Counted from the stretch's first letter, positions 27,301 to 43,282 are shown. The stretch: 64,000 nt of DNA from an uncultured bacterium (GCA_905214105.1 CAJMKK010000001.1:310001-374000); one strand, 5' to 3'. Notes: generated from the sequence alone by a model not told the origin. Numbers and translations: made by a program.

Positions 27301-27341
27301 CAACAAACCACCGTGGTTTTCTACACCGCGGTGGTTTGTTG
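27301..27341. terminator. Bidirectional terminator between galU and the WYL gene
   Basis: A perfect 13-bp stem (CAACAAACCACCG with CGGTGGTTTGTTG) with T-rich flanks on both strands serves the two convergent units. Confidence 0.9.
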
Positions 27342-27344
27342 TTA

Positions 27345-28370
27345 TCAGGGGATATTTCTGCTGTACTGGGCAAGCATCGATTGAGCGTCTTTTGCAAGCT
27401 CCTTGCGCAGCTCTTCCGGGGCGAGCGCCTCGATGTTCTCTGAGTTTTGCCTGATCCAATATCGTATGGCGTTGAGGTTCGCCTCGACCTGAAGATCAAT
27501 AAACTCGCTGTTGCACGCGATGACGCGCGCATGTACCCCAAAGGCGTCAAAGACGCGCAGAAGCGCGCGGGCGGTGTTGCGTACGCGAATGGTTACCGGT
27601 GTGTCGCCTTGAAACATCATAAAGTGTTTTTGCTGGTAGTCGGTGAGATCCTGCTTTGTTAGCGACCTATTCACCTTGATATCGACCAGCTCGATATCAA
27701 ACAGCACATCGATTCTAAAATGGTAGATTTGTTTGGCATTGTTGGGGTACGTTGCCAATAAGTAGTACCTTCCACCGTTCGTTACGATTTGCCTGGGGTC
27801 GACCTCGCTCATGTGCTCCGTTTTTCTCAGGACAAGTGTTTTTCCCTCTGGAGCGTATCTGCCCCATAGAAACCTTATGCGCTTCTTTTGAGTGATGGCC
27901 TGGTCGAGTATGCCGATATTGGTGAGCAGTCGATTGACAACCGTTCGTTCCTTGCGGGCGTCAGCCGAGACCACGTTCTTGAGAGTGCTGACCCCCGACT
28001 GGGGATTAAGGGATGCAAGTTTGTCGAGCAGCTCGCGTTTCTGCACCTGCGGAAGCGGTGCCGACATAGCTCCATCTCAGAGAAATCTGATCTCGGCTTC
28101 GCTGAAATCGTGTATCCAATACAGACGCGTAATCGTTGTCTGCTTGCTGCCGTCGGGCTGCACTCGTATACGCTCATGGTATCCCAGATTGTCTGGATAG
28201 TGCTCCAGGAGCGTGGCGATGTGACTACTAATCGTATTTCTGCTTAGCGAAAGCCCGTACGTCCGTTCAAGCTCTTTTTGGATATCGCTCTGGCACATCG
28301 GGCTATCTTCGCTTGTGCGCCTCCGCAAGATTTCGACAATGAGCAAAGGCGTGAGAAGTTTTGAATACAT
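27345..28370 (-). pseudogene. WYL-domain regulator interrupted by an in-frame TGA
   Basis: A helix-turn-helix/WYL transcription factor read in one frame but broken by TGA at 28079-28077. The upstream part (97 residues, MYSKLLTPLLIVEILRRRT..., ATG at 28370 with a GGAGTTGAG site) holds the winged HTH and ends DFSEAEIRFL. The same frame continues after the stop with DGAMSAPLPQVQKRELLDKL and a complete WYL domain. The join falls where intact relatives continue without a break. An ATG only 9 bases after the stop (28067) could let the WYL half be made by reinitiation. It may also be a sequencing error or a recent nonsense mutation. The HTH half would lack its sensor. Confidence 0.7.
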
Positions 28371-28397
28371 GCTCAACTCCTGCTGAAGATTTGAAAC

Positions 28398-28419
28398 TAT
28401 GCACAAAATCTTGTGCATA
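28398..28419. promoter_or_regulatory. Palindromic operator upstream of the WYL gene
   Basis: Perfect 9-bp inverted repeat TATGCACAA-AATC-TTGTGCATA, 28 bases upstream of the regulator start. It is a likely autoregulatory binding site. Confidence 0.6.
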
Positions 28420-28639
28420 CAAATCCCTATTATGCCAAATGTGCCGAGCAAGGCGAGCGAGTCTCAGGCGAGACGGATGTGTCAGACGACGTTCACGGGG
28501 AAAGGGTTTGGGCTAAGGGGACCGTCGTACCTTGAAAACCGCAGAGAGTACAGCAAGGGGAGCCGAATGGGCCGCGCCTGATGTCGTTCGCACGAGCTCG
28601 GATTGATAACGATTTTGTGGACAGAAAGAGGAGTCGCTT

Positions 28640-29338
28640 ATGGATGTGCGCGTTTCTATTCCGGCGAAAAAGTACAACGAAATCGAAGGCTGCTTTGGCT
28701 CCGGACATCTCGACAGCATCGTCAACGGTGTCTATTACTGTTCTCCCGATGGATACGGTGGGGGCAGTAGTGTAATCGGCTTCACGGGAAACAGCGATGG
28801 CTCCCAGCATTTTCAGGGCTCCGACAAAACGGCCTACAAGAAACTCAGGCTGATTTTCGATAGCTTTTTCGAAGATTACAAGCGCATCAATCCAGCTTCG
28901 CTGCAAACGTTTTACCGGGCATTTAAGGTCAACGTCGTGGCTGAGCTCGAAGACGCGTGTGGCCACGATGTGTTCATCACGCGTTTTGGTATCAAGCAAT
29001 ACGATGGAGCCTATGCGGTGTATCCAAGTTCTATTGACGACCCCGCATTTTGGACCGACAACTGGACGAAGATGACCGATAAAGATGGTTTTCCGCTCTA
29101 TGACGCCAAGATCGACCTGACGTTTTATAAGGCATCCGAGGACTTTAATGTTTTAAGGGGGCTGAAGGCGTATTGCCGCCGAACGATGGGGAGCGAGTTT
29201 AGCAAGAAAAGCTTCAATCGGTTTCTCGAGGAGCGCCTCTGCTCTGAGGAAGAGTTGGACGACAGCGTTTTCGATTTGAAGTACACAAAGGCATACGGAT
29301 GGATGTTCGAGAACCTGGAAGAGCGCGCGCCGATGTGA
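28640..29338 (+). CDS. Protein of unknown function (accessory island)
   Basis: A 232-residue soluble protein without signal peptide or membrane segment, beginning MDVRVSIPAKKYNEIEGCFGSGHLDSIVNG. It is rich in aromatic residues and has mixed alpha/beta character. GAGGAG stands 6 bases before the ATG and a good terminator follows, so it looks like a working single gene. Codon use is closer to average than in the flanking ribosomal genes. I do not recognise the family. The 269 bases between this gene and the WYL start hold the operator above and no further gene. Confidence 0.7.
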   Translation: MDVRVSIPAKKYNEIEGCFGSGHLDSIVNGVYYCSPDGYGGGSSVIGFTGNSDGSQHFQGSDKTAYKKLRLIFDSFFEDYKRINPASLQTFYRAFKVNVVAELEDACGHDVFITRFGIKQYDGAYAVYPSSIDDPAFWTDNWTKMTDKDGFPLYDAKIDLTFYKASEDFNVLRGLKAYCRRTMGSEFSKKSFNRFLEERLCSEEELDDSVFDLKYTKAYGWMFENLEERAPM

Positions 29339-29397
29339 GGTATCTGATGGCGCGAATGAAAAAGAACCAGTGGTGCTAGCTGCTATTCATTTCTCCT

Positions 29398-29437
29398 AAG
29401 CCCCTGACCTGCTGCAATTGTCGGGGGGCTTTCCTTT
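29398..29437 (+). terminator. Terminator after the unknown gene
   Basis: AAGCCCC-TGAC pairs with GTC-GGGGGGCTT, followed by TCCTTTT. A second hairpin (GGGCTACC at 29439 with GGTAGCCC at 29477) follows at once. Confidence 0.8.
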
Positions 29438-29534
29438 TGGGCTACCTCTCGGCAACCTATATGCCGCTATTGCTCGGGTAGCCCAGCGATTGCGTTTACT
29501 TTATGGGGTCCATAGGTACGGTTCCGCACCTTTT

Positions 29535-29763
29535 GGAAGGAAGTACAGAAATGTCTACGACCAAGTCCCAGTCCCATCTGATTGAAGCCGTCCCTGTCCC
29601 AGCTGGGGTCGCGCCGTTCCAACAGGGTGCCCTCGAAAGGAGGAGCGGTGTCGTAAACGCGGCCTTGGGTCGTTTCGCCCTCGTCCGAACCTTATATGTG
29701 CCTTTAGAAAGGAAGGAAGTACTGAAATGTCCTCTATCAAGACTCATCTTACCGTCAATCTAG
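29535..29763 (+). other. Possible remnant or short ORF with a duplicated start region
   Basis: GGAAGGAAGTAC, three or four bases, then ATGTC occurs twice, at 29535 and 29711. The first copy opens a 70-residue frame (MSTTKSQSHLIEAVPVPAGV..., 29551-29763) that runs into the next gene in another frame and shows no recognisable domain. It may be a decayed member of the family whose intact start is the second copy. Coding status is doubtful. Confidence 0.3.
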
Positions 29764-30029
29764 CCCGTAGATGCCTGCCGCTGCTACAGGATGTCCACCG
29801 CTCCTATATCTTGGCGCACGAGGGTTTCAAGGAAGTTCTCATAGTCGCAGGCGATGCCGTCCCCGCCGATGCCCCCGCCGCCTATGACCCATATAACCTC
29901 ATGTTTCCCTATCGTTCCGACCCCCGAAACGATGGTATCGACCCGGGCATCGACCCCAGCATCTTCGATGATTTGTTCCCGAATGGGTCGGTAGACGCTG
30001 ACGGCACCCTTGCGGAAGGCATTTTCTAA
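29727..30029 (+). CDS. Small protein of unknown function, coupled to a membrane protein
   Basis: A 100-residue protein (MSSIKTHLTVNLARRCLPLLQDVHRSYILAHEGF...) with an acidic, proline/aspartate-rich second half (YDPYNLMFPYRSDPRNDGIDPGIDPSIFDDLFP). AAAGGAAGGAAG gives a strong ribosome binding site. Its stop overlaps the next ATG in TAATG, so the two are probably translated together. No family recognised; no signal peptide. Confidence 0.55.
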   Translation: MSSIKTHLTVNLARRCLPLLQDVHRSYILAHEGFKEVLIVAGDAVPADAPAAYDPYNLMFPYRSDPRNDGIDPGIDPSIFDDLFPNGSVDADGTLAEGIF

Positions 30030-30934
30030 TGTGGCTTCATTTCGTTGTCGACCCAGAGATAAGTTGGCCTGACGAGTATAAGGGTGCCCGCGATACTTAT
30101 GAGCGTTTGAGGGTTAGTCCCCAAAATGTTCGCGATGGGACTTCCCGCCGTATTCCAGCCCGTAAGCCCGCCGATGGTAAGCGCCCTGAATACGAACTCT
30201 ATTCCTTCTCTACAGCAAAGGAGGGTACCCGCGCTCTACGCCGCCTTTTCGCGCGTAATTGTGATGTTGCGCTTCGCGGGTCTTACTCCCACGAGCTTAG
30301 GCACCGTGACCCTTCTCGCCGCCATTTTGTACGCTCCCTGTTTGTTAGGGAAGGGGCGGTAGTGCAGGTTCGGGAGTTTGAGACAGGCAATATTAAGTTT
30401 GCGGCTGTATTGCATTTTCGCCGCTGGCTGCTCCTGTTGCCGCTGCTCCTTGCCGCGCTGCTCCTGTGCCTTTCGCTCTCTCTCTGCGGCTCTGGTTCCA
30501 GCCCTGTCGCGTTCCTCCAAGGGCAGACCTCAATATCTGGCGCTACCTCCAAGCCCGTCCTGACGACCTCCTATGTGAGCTATTCGGCAACCCCTGACAC
30601 CGTGTGGAGGGCGGGGCAGACACGGCAGGATATGACGCTCTTGCTCCCCGCCACCTGTACCGTGGACGGGAAAGAAGGGTCTAACCCCATCCTGTCAGCG
30701 CCCGCCATAGCGGTAGACCTCAACAATAATGGCTCCTTCGAGTCCTCTGAGGTGATTTTTAACTCCGAGGGTGCCTACCTCCGCGCTGGTGCCGAGCTTC
30801 GGCATATAGAACTTTCGAAGAAACTTGATTCGGGCGAGTACGCGGCTCGAACTATCTGGACTTCCGTACTCGCCGAGGACGGCAAGACCCCAGCGGGCAC
30901 AGCCACATTCGATTGGCATCTCACCGTTAAATAG
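30029..30934 (+). CDS. Single-pass membrane protein of unknown function
   Basis: A 301-residue protein. Residues 1-125 are basic and presumably cytoplasmic; one transmembrane helix follows at about 130-152 (WLLLLPLLLAALLLCLSLSLCG); the C-terminal 145 residues should lie outside. That part has a beta-sandwich look (SVIFNSEGAYLRAGAELRHIELSKKLDSGEYAARTIWTSVLAEDG-like strands, ending FDWHLTVK). Its start overlaps the preceding stop (TAATG). It may anchor or expose a surface module; the surface-protein fragment immediately downstream supports that context. Family unknown. Confidence 0.6.
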   Translation: MWLHFVVDPEISWPDEYKGARDTYERLRVSPQNVRDGTSRRIPARKPADGKRPEYELYSFSTAKEGTRALRRLFARNCDVALRGSYSHELRHRDPSRRHFVRSLFVREGAVVQVREFETGNIKFAAVLHFRRWLLLLPLLLAALLLCLSLSLCGSGSSPVAFLQGQTSISGATSKPVLTTSYVSYSATPDTVWRAGQTRQDMTLLLPATCTVDGKEGSNPILSAPAIAVDLNNNGSFESSEVIFNSEGAYLRAGAELRHIELSKKLDSGEYAARTIWTSVLAEDGKTPAGTATFDWHLTVK

Positions 30935-30944
30935 TTGCGATGCG

Positions 30945-31204
30945 GTGGCTTACCCCGCCACCCCGTCCGAGGTGCAGTCTGAGACTGCCAAGGACGATAC
31001 GTTGAAGAAGCAGGCCGACATCCACGTTGCCGCCCAGCTCGACAGCACGGGCGGCACTTGGAGTGACGGCAAGGCCACCCGAGCGAACGTGTCTATGTTG
31101 TCACGGTACCCACCCAGGTGGGATACAAGAACGTGAATGTCGGAAAGGTTGATTTGACAGCGTCCTATGGAGTAACAGTTAAGGGCGTAGTCGGCACAGG
31201 CTAG
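30945..31204 (+). pseudogene. Frameshifted C-terminal remnant of a surface protein
   Basis: Without a start codon of its own, the frame from 30945 reads ATPSEVQSETAKDDTLKKQA, then DIHVAAQLDSTGG... up to RANV at about 31090. The natural continuation YVVTVPTQVGYKNVNVGKV... GVTVKGVVGTG* is found in a shifted frame ending at 31204. The break lies in GTGT (31089-31092), where an extra GT would explain the shift. The VTVP.Q..Y....VG pattern is seen in cell-wall adhesin-like proteins. The N-terminus is missing. Confidence 0.55.
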
Positions 31205-31213
31205 AGCGATGAT

Positions 31214-31247
31214 GGGGTCCGAGGCGGTTCGATTCGCCCCGGACCCC
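31214..31247. terminator. Hairpin after the surface-protein remnant
   Basis: GGGGTCCG (31214-31221) pairs with CGGACCCC (31240-31247) around an inner GGCG/CGCC stem. No T-run follows, so it may be a Rho-assisted or mRNA-end hairpin just before the next gene. Confidence 0.5.
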
Positions 31248-31269
31248 GGTTGTGTGAGGAGGAGAAAAC

Positions 31270-32028
31270 ATGGTAGATGTGATTTCGATGCCATCGACCA
31301 ACTTGATGGCTGCGTACTTGGGGAAGGAGTACCAACCCAATCGACCACTGAGCAACTGGATCCGTTATTGGCAGCATCCCGGGTACGAGATCGATTACCT
31401 TTATCTGAAGGAGCATCTCGGATCTGATGAAAAAGGGCGCGCGGATATCATGTTCAGCCCCTGGATGATCATACGGGAGCTATTGAGTCTACGCGGCGAG
31501 CGCTGGTATAAGAATGATATCTATCGGGGCAAACTTACTGCTGAGATGCTGGAAGGGCTCCTGCCGCAAGAGGAATATCCTCTCCTCCACATGTTTCTGG
31601 GGCTTGCATACACTCGAGCAAATATGTGGATCCTGCCAGAAGGCTGGATGCAGCACCGAGGGCTTTACCCCCTTGTTGACTGTTGGAACGGGGACGGTCT
31701 CGGGAGAAAAACCCGTTTCGCCTCGGATTGGGGCGGATGCTGCGACCAGATGCCTCCGACCCTGGCAGATTTGATGCTGGGTGCCGAACAGGGGAAGTAT
31801 GCCCTTGGAGACCTTGAGTCCTGGGCGAAGAGGAGCTGTCTCGAATGCTTCTTTGAAGGCGGAGAGATTGAGTTCCATCACATCAAAGGGGTTACTGACT
31901 TTGACGACAGGTTCCATCATTTCTATGTTCCGGGGTTTCTGGACGCTTACCTTCGCTATGCGATCGACCGTATCGAAGAGCGAGAGCAACTGCTTAAAAC
32001 AGCGGAGGCCAACGGCTGGAAGCTCTAG
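31270..32028 (+). CDS. Protein of unknown function (accessory island)
   Basis: A 252-residue soluble protein starting MVDVISMPSTNLMAAYLGKEY, rich in Trp, Tyr and Leu with several long helices (LLSLRGERWYKNDIYRGKLTAEMLEGLLPQEEYPLLHMFLGLAYTRANMW). Cysteines cluster in WGGCCDQM and RSCLECFF, and histidines in FHHIK and RFHHFYV, which could bind a metal; that is a guess. GAGGAGGAG precedes the ATG. I do not know the family. Confidence 0.65.
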   Translation: MVDVISMPSTNLMAAYLGKEYQPNRPLSNWIRYWQHPGYEIDYLYLKEHLGSDEKGRADIMFSPWMIIRELLSLRGERWYKNDIYRGKLTAEMLEGLLPQEEYPLLHMFLGLAYTRANMWILPEGWMQHRGLYPLVDCWNGDGLGRKTRFASDWGGCCDQMPPTLADLMLGAEQGKYALGDLESWAKRSCLECFFEGGEIEFHHIKGVTDFDDRFHHFYVPGFLDAYLRYAIDRIEEREQLLKTAEANGWKL

Positions 32029-32121
32029 GGGGGCAGACGGGTGGTCTATACTATTAACTGCTAGACGCGGAGCTTAGATCGTGTGTCGAATGATGCCTTA
32101 AGCGGGAGAGAGCGAGCTGAA

Positions 32122-32994
32122 ATGTCGAAACCGGTGGAGCTATACAAAGGCAACGCGAGCGGGAGGTGTTCCGTAGATGTGTACTTCAGAGAAGATAACG
32201 GAGAGGTAAAATTCACCGACCTGAGGACGCTGGTCGATTACTCCATCTTGATCGGTTGCTCCATCTTGAATTACACGAGCGAAACCTCAACGGCCTTGGA
32301 GCGTCTCGCGTGCTACAAGCTTTCGGGTGATCATTTTGAGCTTGACTGCTGCAAGACGGGTGTCAAGAGATATAGCTTCAAGCCCGTTCAGGATATGTAT
32401 GAAGTCCTGTGGCCTGTTGATGAGTATTCGAGAGACATCGTTGATTCCGCGGAAACCTTGGTTTCTGCAAACGCGGCGCTCTGGAGATGCAAGACCGAGA
32501 ACCAGTCGTATATCAAAAGCGGAAAAATCGATTGGGATTCGTTGCGCGTCGAGGCATCCGAGCTCGAATACGATGACGAAATAAATGATCTGAACGATTT
32601 CGCCCATGCGGTTGCAACCATCGGCAATTTCATGCCCGTTCCGGGAGAGCACCAATCACTGCTCTCGCAATTGGGCGAAAGGTACGACAAAGTTCTCAAA
32701 CAATTCAAGCAATACTATGCCTGCACTCAAAATCGAGAGATTTCTGTCATGACGAAGGGGGGGACGAAGCGCTGCTTTCCGGAGGTTCCGAAATGGCTCG
32801 AGCGCTTCGATGGGTGGAACGGATTCGTCGACAAGAACTACCTCAAGGGCTCTTTTGTCGACGATGGCTATCAAATCGTGGCGTTTGACAACACGTTTCA
32901 CCAGCTCTCCGAGATGCTTGAGAACAGGTCACGAGTGATGCTCAAGGAATACGAGAAGCGCCTCGAGGGCTCGCAACGCTCAGCAACTGCCTAA
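32122..32994 (+). CDS. Protein of unknown function (accessory island)
   Basis: A 290-residue soluble, mostly helical protein beginning MSKPVELYKGNASGRCSVDVYFREDNGEVKFTDLRTLVDYS. The ATG at 32122 is preferred because GCGAG lies close upstream; an earlier ATG at 32083 would add 13 residues. There are no membrane segments. It follows the preceding unknown gene by 93 bases in the same direction and precedes a strong terminator, so the two may form an operon. No family recognised. Confidence 0.62.
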   Translation: MSKPVELYKGNASGRCSVDVYFREDNGEVKFTDLRTLVDYSILIGCSILNYTSETSTALERLACYKLSGDHFELDCCKTGVKRYSFKPVQDMYEVLWPVDEYSRDIVDSAETLVSANAALWRCKTENQSYIKSGKIDWDSLRVEASELEYDDEINDLNDFAHAVATIGNFMPVPGEHQSLLSQLGERYDKVLKQFKQYYACTQNREISVMTKGGTKRCFPEVPKWLERFDGWNGFVDKNYLKGSFVDDGYQIVAFDNTFHQLSEMLENRSRVMLKEYEKRLEGSQRSATA

Positions 32995-33070
32995 CGGCTG
33001 AATTTCATTTTCGTCTACCGCTCAGACGCATGCGCCCTGATTTCTCGCGTAGATGTCCGGTGCGGTAGGC

Positions 33071-33109
33071 AAACGGGTGCGGACTTCGGTCTGCACCCGT
33101 TTTTTATTT
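33071..33109 (+). terminator. Strong terminator at the end of the accessory island
   Basis: AAACGGGTGC-GGAC-TTCG-GTCT-GCACCCGTTT stem with a tetraloop, then TTTTATTT. It insulates the rpoB promoter from the island. Confidence 0.93.
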
Positions 33110-33269
33110 GGGCTGTGCCCTCGCTTCCATTTCGCCATTCAACGGCGTGCGCCAGCAGCTCTGTTCACAGAAAATATATGAACAGATGTTCGATGTACAT
33201 CCATCTACCTGCATGTTTTCTGTCGAAAAACTTTGCTACTCCAAAAACTCAATCGCGTCAAGGCTTTTC

Positions 33270-33297
33270 TTGCCCAACGGTCGGTACCTGATAAACT
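33270..33297 (+). promoter_or_regulatory. Candidate promoter of rpoB-rpoC
   Basis: TTGCCC (33270-33275) and TAAACT (33292-33297) are 16 bases apart, about 73 bases before the rpoB start. No upstream rplK/rplA/rplJ genes are linked, so rpoBC is transcribed on its own. Confidence 0.5.
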
Positions 33298-33370
33298 ATT
33301 AGGTTGCGATAACTGGCGAAGCCATGCCTCGCCAACCCACCGAGCATTTCCGTGAAGGAGGAAAAACCTG

Positions 33371-36862
<3,492 letters not shown>

Positions 36863-36868
36863 TTGACT

Positions 36869-41344
<4,476 letters not shown>

Positions 41345-41370
41345 TTTCCTAGTACGTTAACCGCCCTTCC

Positions 41371-41407
41371 AAAGACCCGCTTCCCAACAGGGGAGCGGGT
41401 CTTTTTT
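41371..41407 (+). terminator. Terminator of rpoBC
   Basis: AAGACCCGCT...AGCGGGTCTT stem with an inner CCC/GGG pair, followed by TTTTTT. Confidence 0.93.
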
Positions 41408-41437
41408 GGTGAGGAACGTTGCCCCGACGAGCACGTC

Positions 41438-41576
41438 GGATTCCCGGAACGGGCGGCCCGCTGTTAAAGTTTGTCGCGAGTTCCGCACGCAAAGGAAAGC
41501 ACTTAATGTGCTTTCCGTCTTGTGCAGGACTGTAGAGCAGCAAACTTAAACAGCGGGCCGCCCGTTCCGGGAATCC
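41438..41576. repeat. Long palindromic element E2
   Basis: Arms 41438-41473 and 41541-41576 pair at 35 of 36 positions and are built of GGATTCCCGGAACGGGCGGC-type sequence found nowhere else in the window. The 67-base core (41474-41540) is identical to that of E3 except for one base (T for C at 41523). It carries TTCCGCACG (41481), the inner stem GGAAAGCAC/GTGCTTTCC with TTAAT loop, and CAGGACT (41525). It lies between the rpoBC terminator and the ECF sigma promoter; noncoding. Confidence 0.9.
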
Positions 41577-41652
41577 GCCCCCGCGCACAGAAGGGGATTC
41601 CTTTTGCCAATAAGGGACAGGTTTATTTTGGTAGGTTTTTCCTGCTTGGATT

Positions 41653-41681
41653 TGAAACATTTCGTTCGGCCAAAGCGTATC
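41653..41681 (+). promoter_or_regulatory. ECF-type promoter of the sigma factor gene
   Basis: TGAAAC (41653-41658) and CGTATC (41676-41681) are 17 bases apart. TGAAAC/CGT(A/C) is the consensus of many ECF sigma factors, which suggests that the sigma factor drives its own operon. Confidence 0.65.
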
Positions 41682-41729
41682 TATGGTGAGGACCTCATCA
41701 AGAACCATCAGCGTCACCGGGAGGTGATT

Positions 41730-42248
41730 ATGGAAGAACAAGCTTTTAGACAGGCGGTTGAAGACCACCGTGATGTCGTGTTTCGGATCGCCTTGACGTA
41801 CCTGCGCGATCGCGCCGATGCCGACGATATTGCCCAAGATGTCTTTCTTAAGTTGCTTAAAAGCGATGGACACTTTGAAAGTTGGGAACATCTTCGCCGC
41901 TGGCTTATCCGGGTCACGATCAATGAATGCAAGTCTCTCTTTCGAAAACCGTGGAGGCGCGTGGAGGATATCGAGAATCTGACCGATTCGCTCTTGGCGG
42001 CGCAGGACGAGACTAAGGCCGTCCTGTCGGACGTCATGCGGCTTCCGGAACGATTCCGTATCCCCATCGTGCTCTATTACTATCTGGGCTTCTCGACTTC
42101 AGAGATTGCCGAGTTATTGCATGTGCCAGCCGCGACCGTTAGAACGCGTTTAGCTCGCGGTAGATCGAAGCTCAAATTCATCCTAGAGGAGGGCGGCCGT
42201 GAAATCCAATCAAATCAAGCAGGCCTTCGAGTCCATCCAAGCCGATAG
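41730..42248 (+). CDS. ECF RNA polymerase sigma factor
   Basis: A 172-residue alternative sigma factor. Region 2 lies at about 5-72 (YLRDRADADDIAQDVFLKLLKSD... WEHLRRWLIRVTINECKSLFR) and region 4 at about 108-160 (LPERFRIPIVLYYYLGFSTSEIAELLHVPAATVRTRLARGRSKLKFIL). There is no region 3, as expected for group 4. The ATG at 41730 has a GGGAGGTGA site; the frame is open further upstream but has no ribosome binding site there. It overlaps the next gene, a membrane protein and probable anti-sigma factor, by 50 bases. Confidence 0.93.
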   Translation: MEEQAFRQAVEDHRDVVFRIALTYLRDRADADDIAQDVFLKLLKSDGHFESWEHLRRWLIRVTINECKSLFRKPWRRVEDIENLTDSLLAAQDETKAVLSDVMRLPERFRIPIVLYYYLGFSTSEIAELLHVPAATVRTRLARGRSKLKFILEEGGREIQSNQAGLRVHPSR

Positions 42249-43275
42249 CGATCTTGCCGACCGTGTTATTGATGCTGCTGCGGGTGAGCCGCTTCATCGA
42301 AAGGGCCACGCGAAGCCTCTCTATGTTGCCGTAATCGGATGCCTTGCCGGAGTGCTGGCGACCGGAGGGGTCGCCTATGCCGTCGTCAATTCCAGTTATT
42401 TTGCCTCTGCCTGGGGAAGCCACGGCAACGGAGAGTCCATTACCTGGACTCAAGGTGGCTCGTCGGGGACTAAATATACCTACACTAGAGAGTTTGGTGA
42501 CGGCATTGCGCCCCAAAGCTTGGAGGGTTCAGTACAGAAGGTCAATCTGTCCGTCGAGGGCAACGGCTATACACTCGACATTCATGATATGGCTATCGAT
42601 AAAAACGGTTGCGGTGCCGTGACGTTTACGTTGTCCAATCCAAATGGTGTTAACTACTACAAGCCGGCAGCAGAGACTGGCGAACTTGTTCTCTATGGTG
42701 AAGAAGAACAAGGCATCGGCACGCCCAGCATGAACTTCGGCGAGGAATGGGCTGACACACGCTGCACCATTGATAAAGACACATCAAGCGACACGGTCAT
42801 TAACGGCACAATGTACTTTGCCTCATGGAATCGCGATCGAGATTTAGGACATGCTGTCACCTGGAATATCAGCTGGACGGAGGGCGAAGGTGAGGATGCG
42901 AAGCATGTCGAGGCATCGACACCCGAGTTTAGCGTCGGAGCGTACGTCGATACAAAGGAGCTCCGCTCCGACGACTCGCCTCTTGAGATTAGCCCGTTTT
43001 CCATCCAGACGCACATCGATGATCTGGGCATTGACGCAGTCACGAAAAAGTTGACCGTTACCTACAAGGATGGATCGGAGCAGATTATCGAAGACGATGC
43101 TGCAGGCGCGTACAATTCCTATTTTTCGCTGACGCGCAATAGCGGGGAGAACATCTCGGTTCCGACAAAGCTGATCAATGTCAATCAAGTGGTCTCGGTA
43201 ACCCTTGAGGGCATGAGGTACACATCAACAGGAGAGACCGAAACAGAAGTACCCTTTACCATCGTCTATTCGTAA
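42199..43275 (+). CDS. Membrane protein, probable anti-sigma factor (DUF4179-like)
   Basis: A 358-residue protein with a short cytoplasmic N-terminus (about 1-40), one transmembrane helix (PLYVAVIGCLAGVLATGGVAYAVV, about 40-64) and a large extracellular beta-rich domain. This layout, and the 50-base overlap with the ECF sigma gene, match anti-sigma proteins that hold the sigma factor at the membrane until an envelope signal arrives. The start is GTG after GAGGAGGGCG. The signal is unknown. Confidence 0.8.
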   Translation: MKSNQIKQAFESIQADSDLADRVIDAAAGEPLHRKGHAKPLYVAVIGCLAGVLATGGVAYAVVNSSYFASAWGSHGNGESITWTQGGSSGTKYTYTREFGDGIAPQSLEGSVQKVNLSVEGNGYTLDIHDMAIDKNGCGAVTFTLSNPNGVNYYKPAAETGELVLYGEEEQGIGTPSMNFGEEWADTRCTIDKDTSSDTVINGTMYFASWNRDRDLGHAVTWNISWTEGEGEDAKHVEASTPEFSVGAYVDTKELRSDDSPLEISPFSIQTHIDDLGIDAVTKKLTVTYKDGSEQIIEDDAAGAYNSYFSLTRNSGENISVPTKLINVNQVVSVTLEGMRYTSTGETETEVPFTIVYS

Positions 43276-43282
43276 GACTTGA

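Noticed and set aside
28493..28560. Possible small structured RNA or CRISPR-associated sequence upstream of the unknown gene at 28640
   Set aside because: No repeat units, no spacers and no cas genes. The ACCTTGAAAACC stretch alone is not enough evidence.
29551..29763. The 70-residue frame as a confident gene
   Set aside because: It overlaps the start of the next gene, shows no domain and may only be the leftover of a duplicated start region.
41604..41729. Longer N-terminus of the ECF sigma factor (start at 41604)
   Set aside because: The extra 42 residues have no sigma homology and lie across the TGAAAC/CGTATC promoter; the ATG at 41730 has an excellent ribosome binding site.
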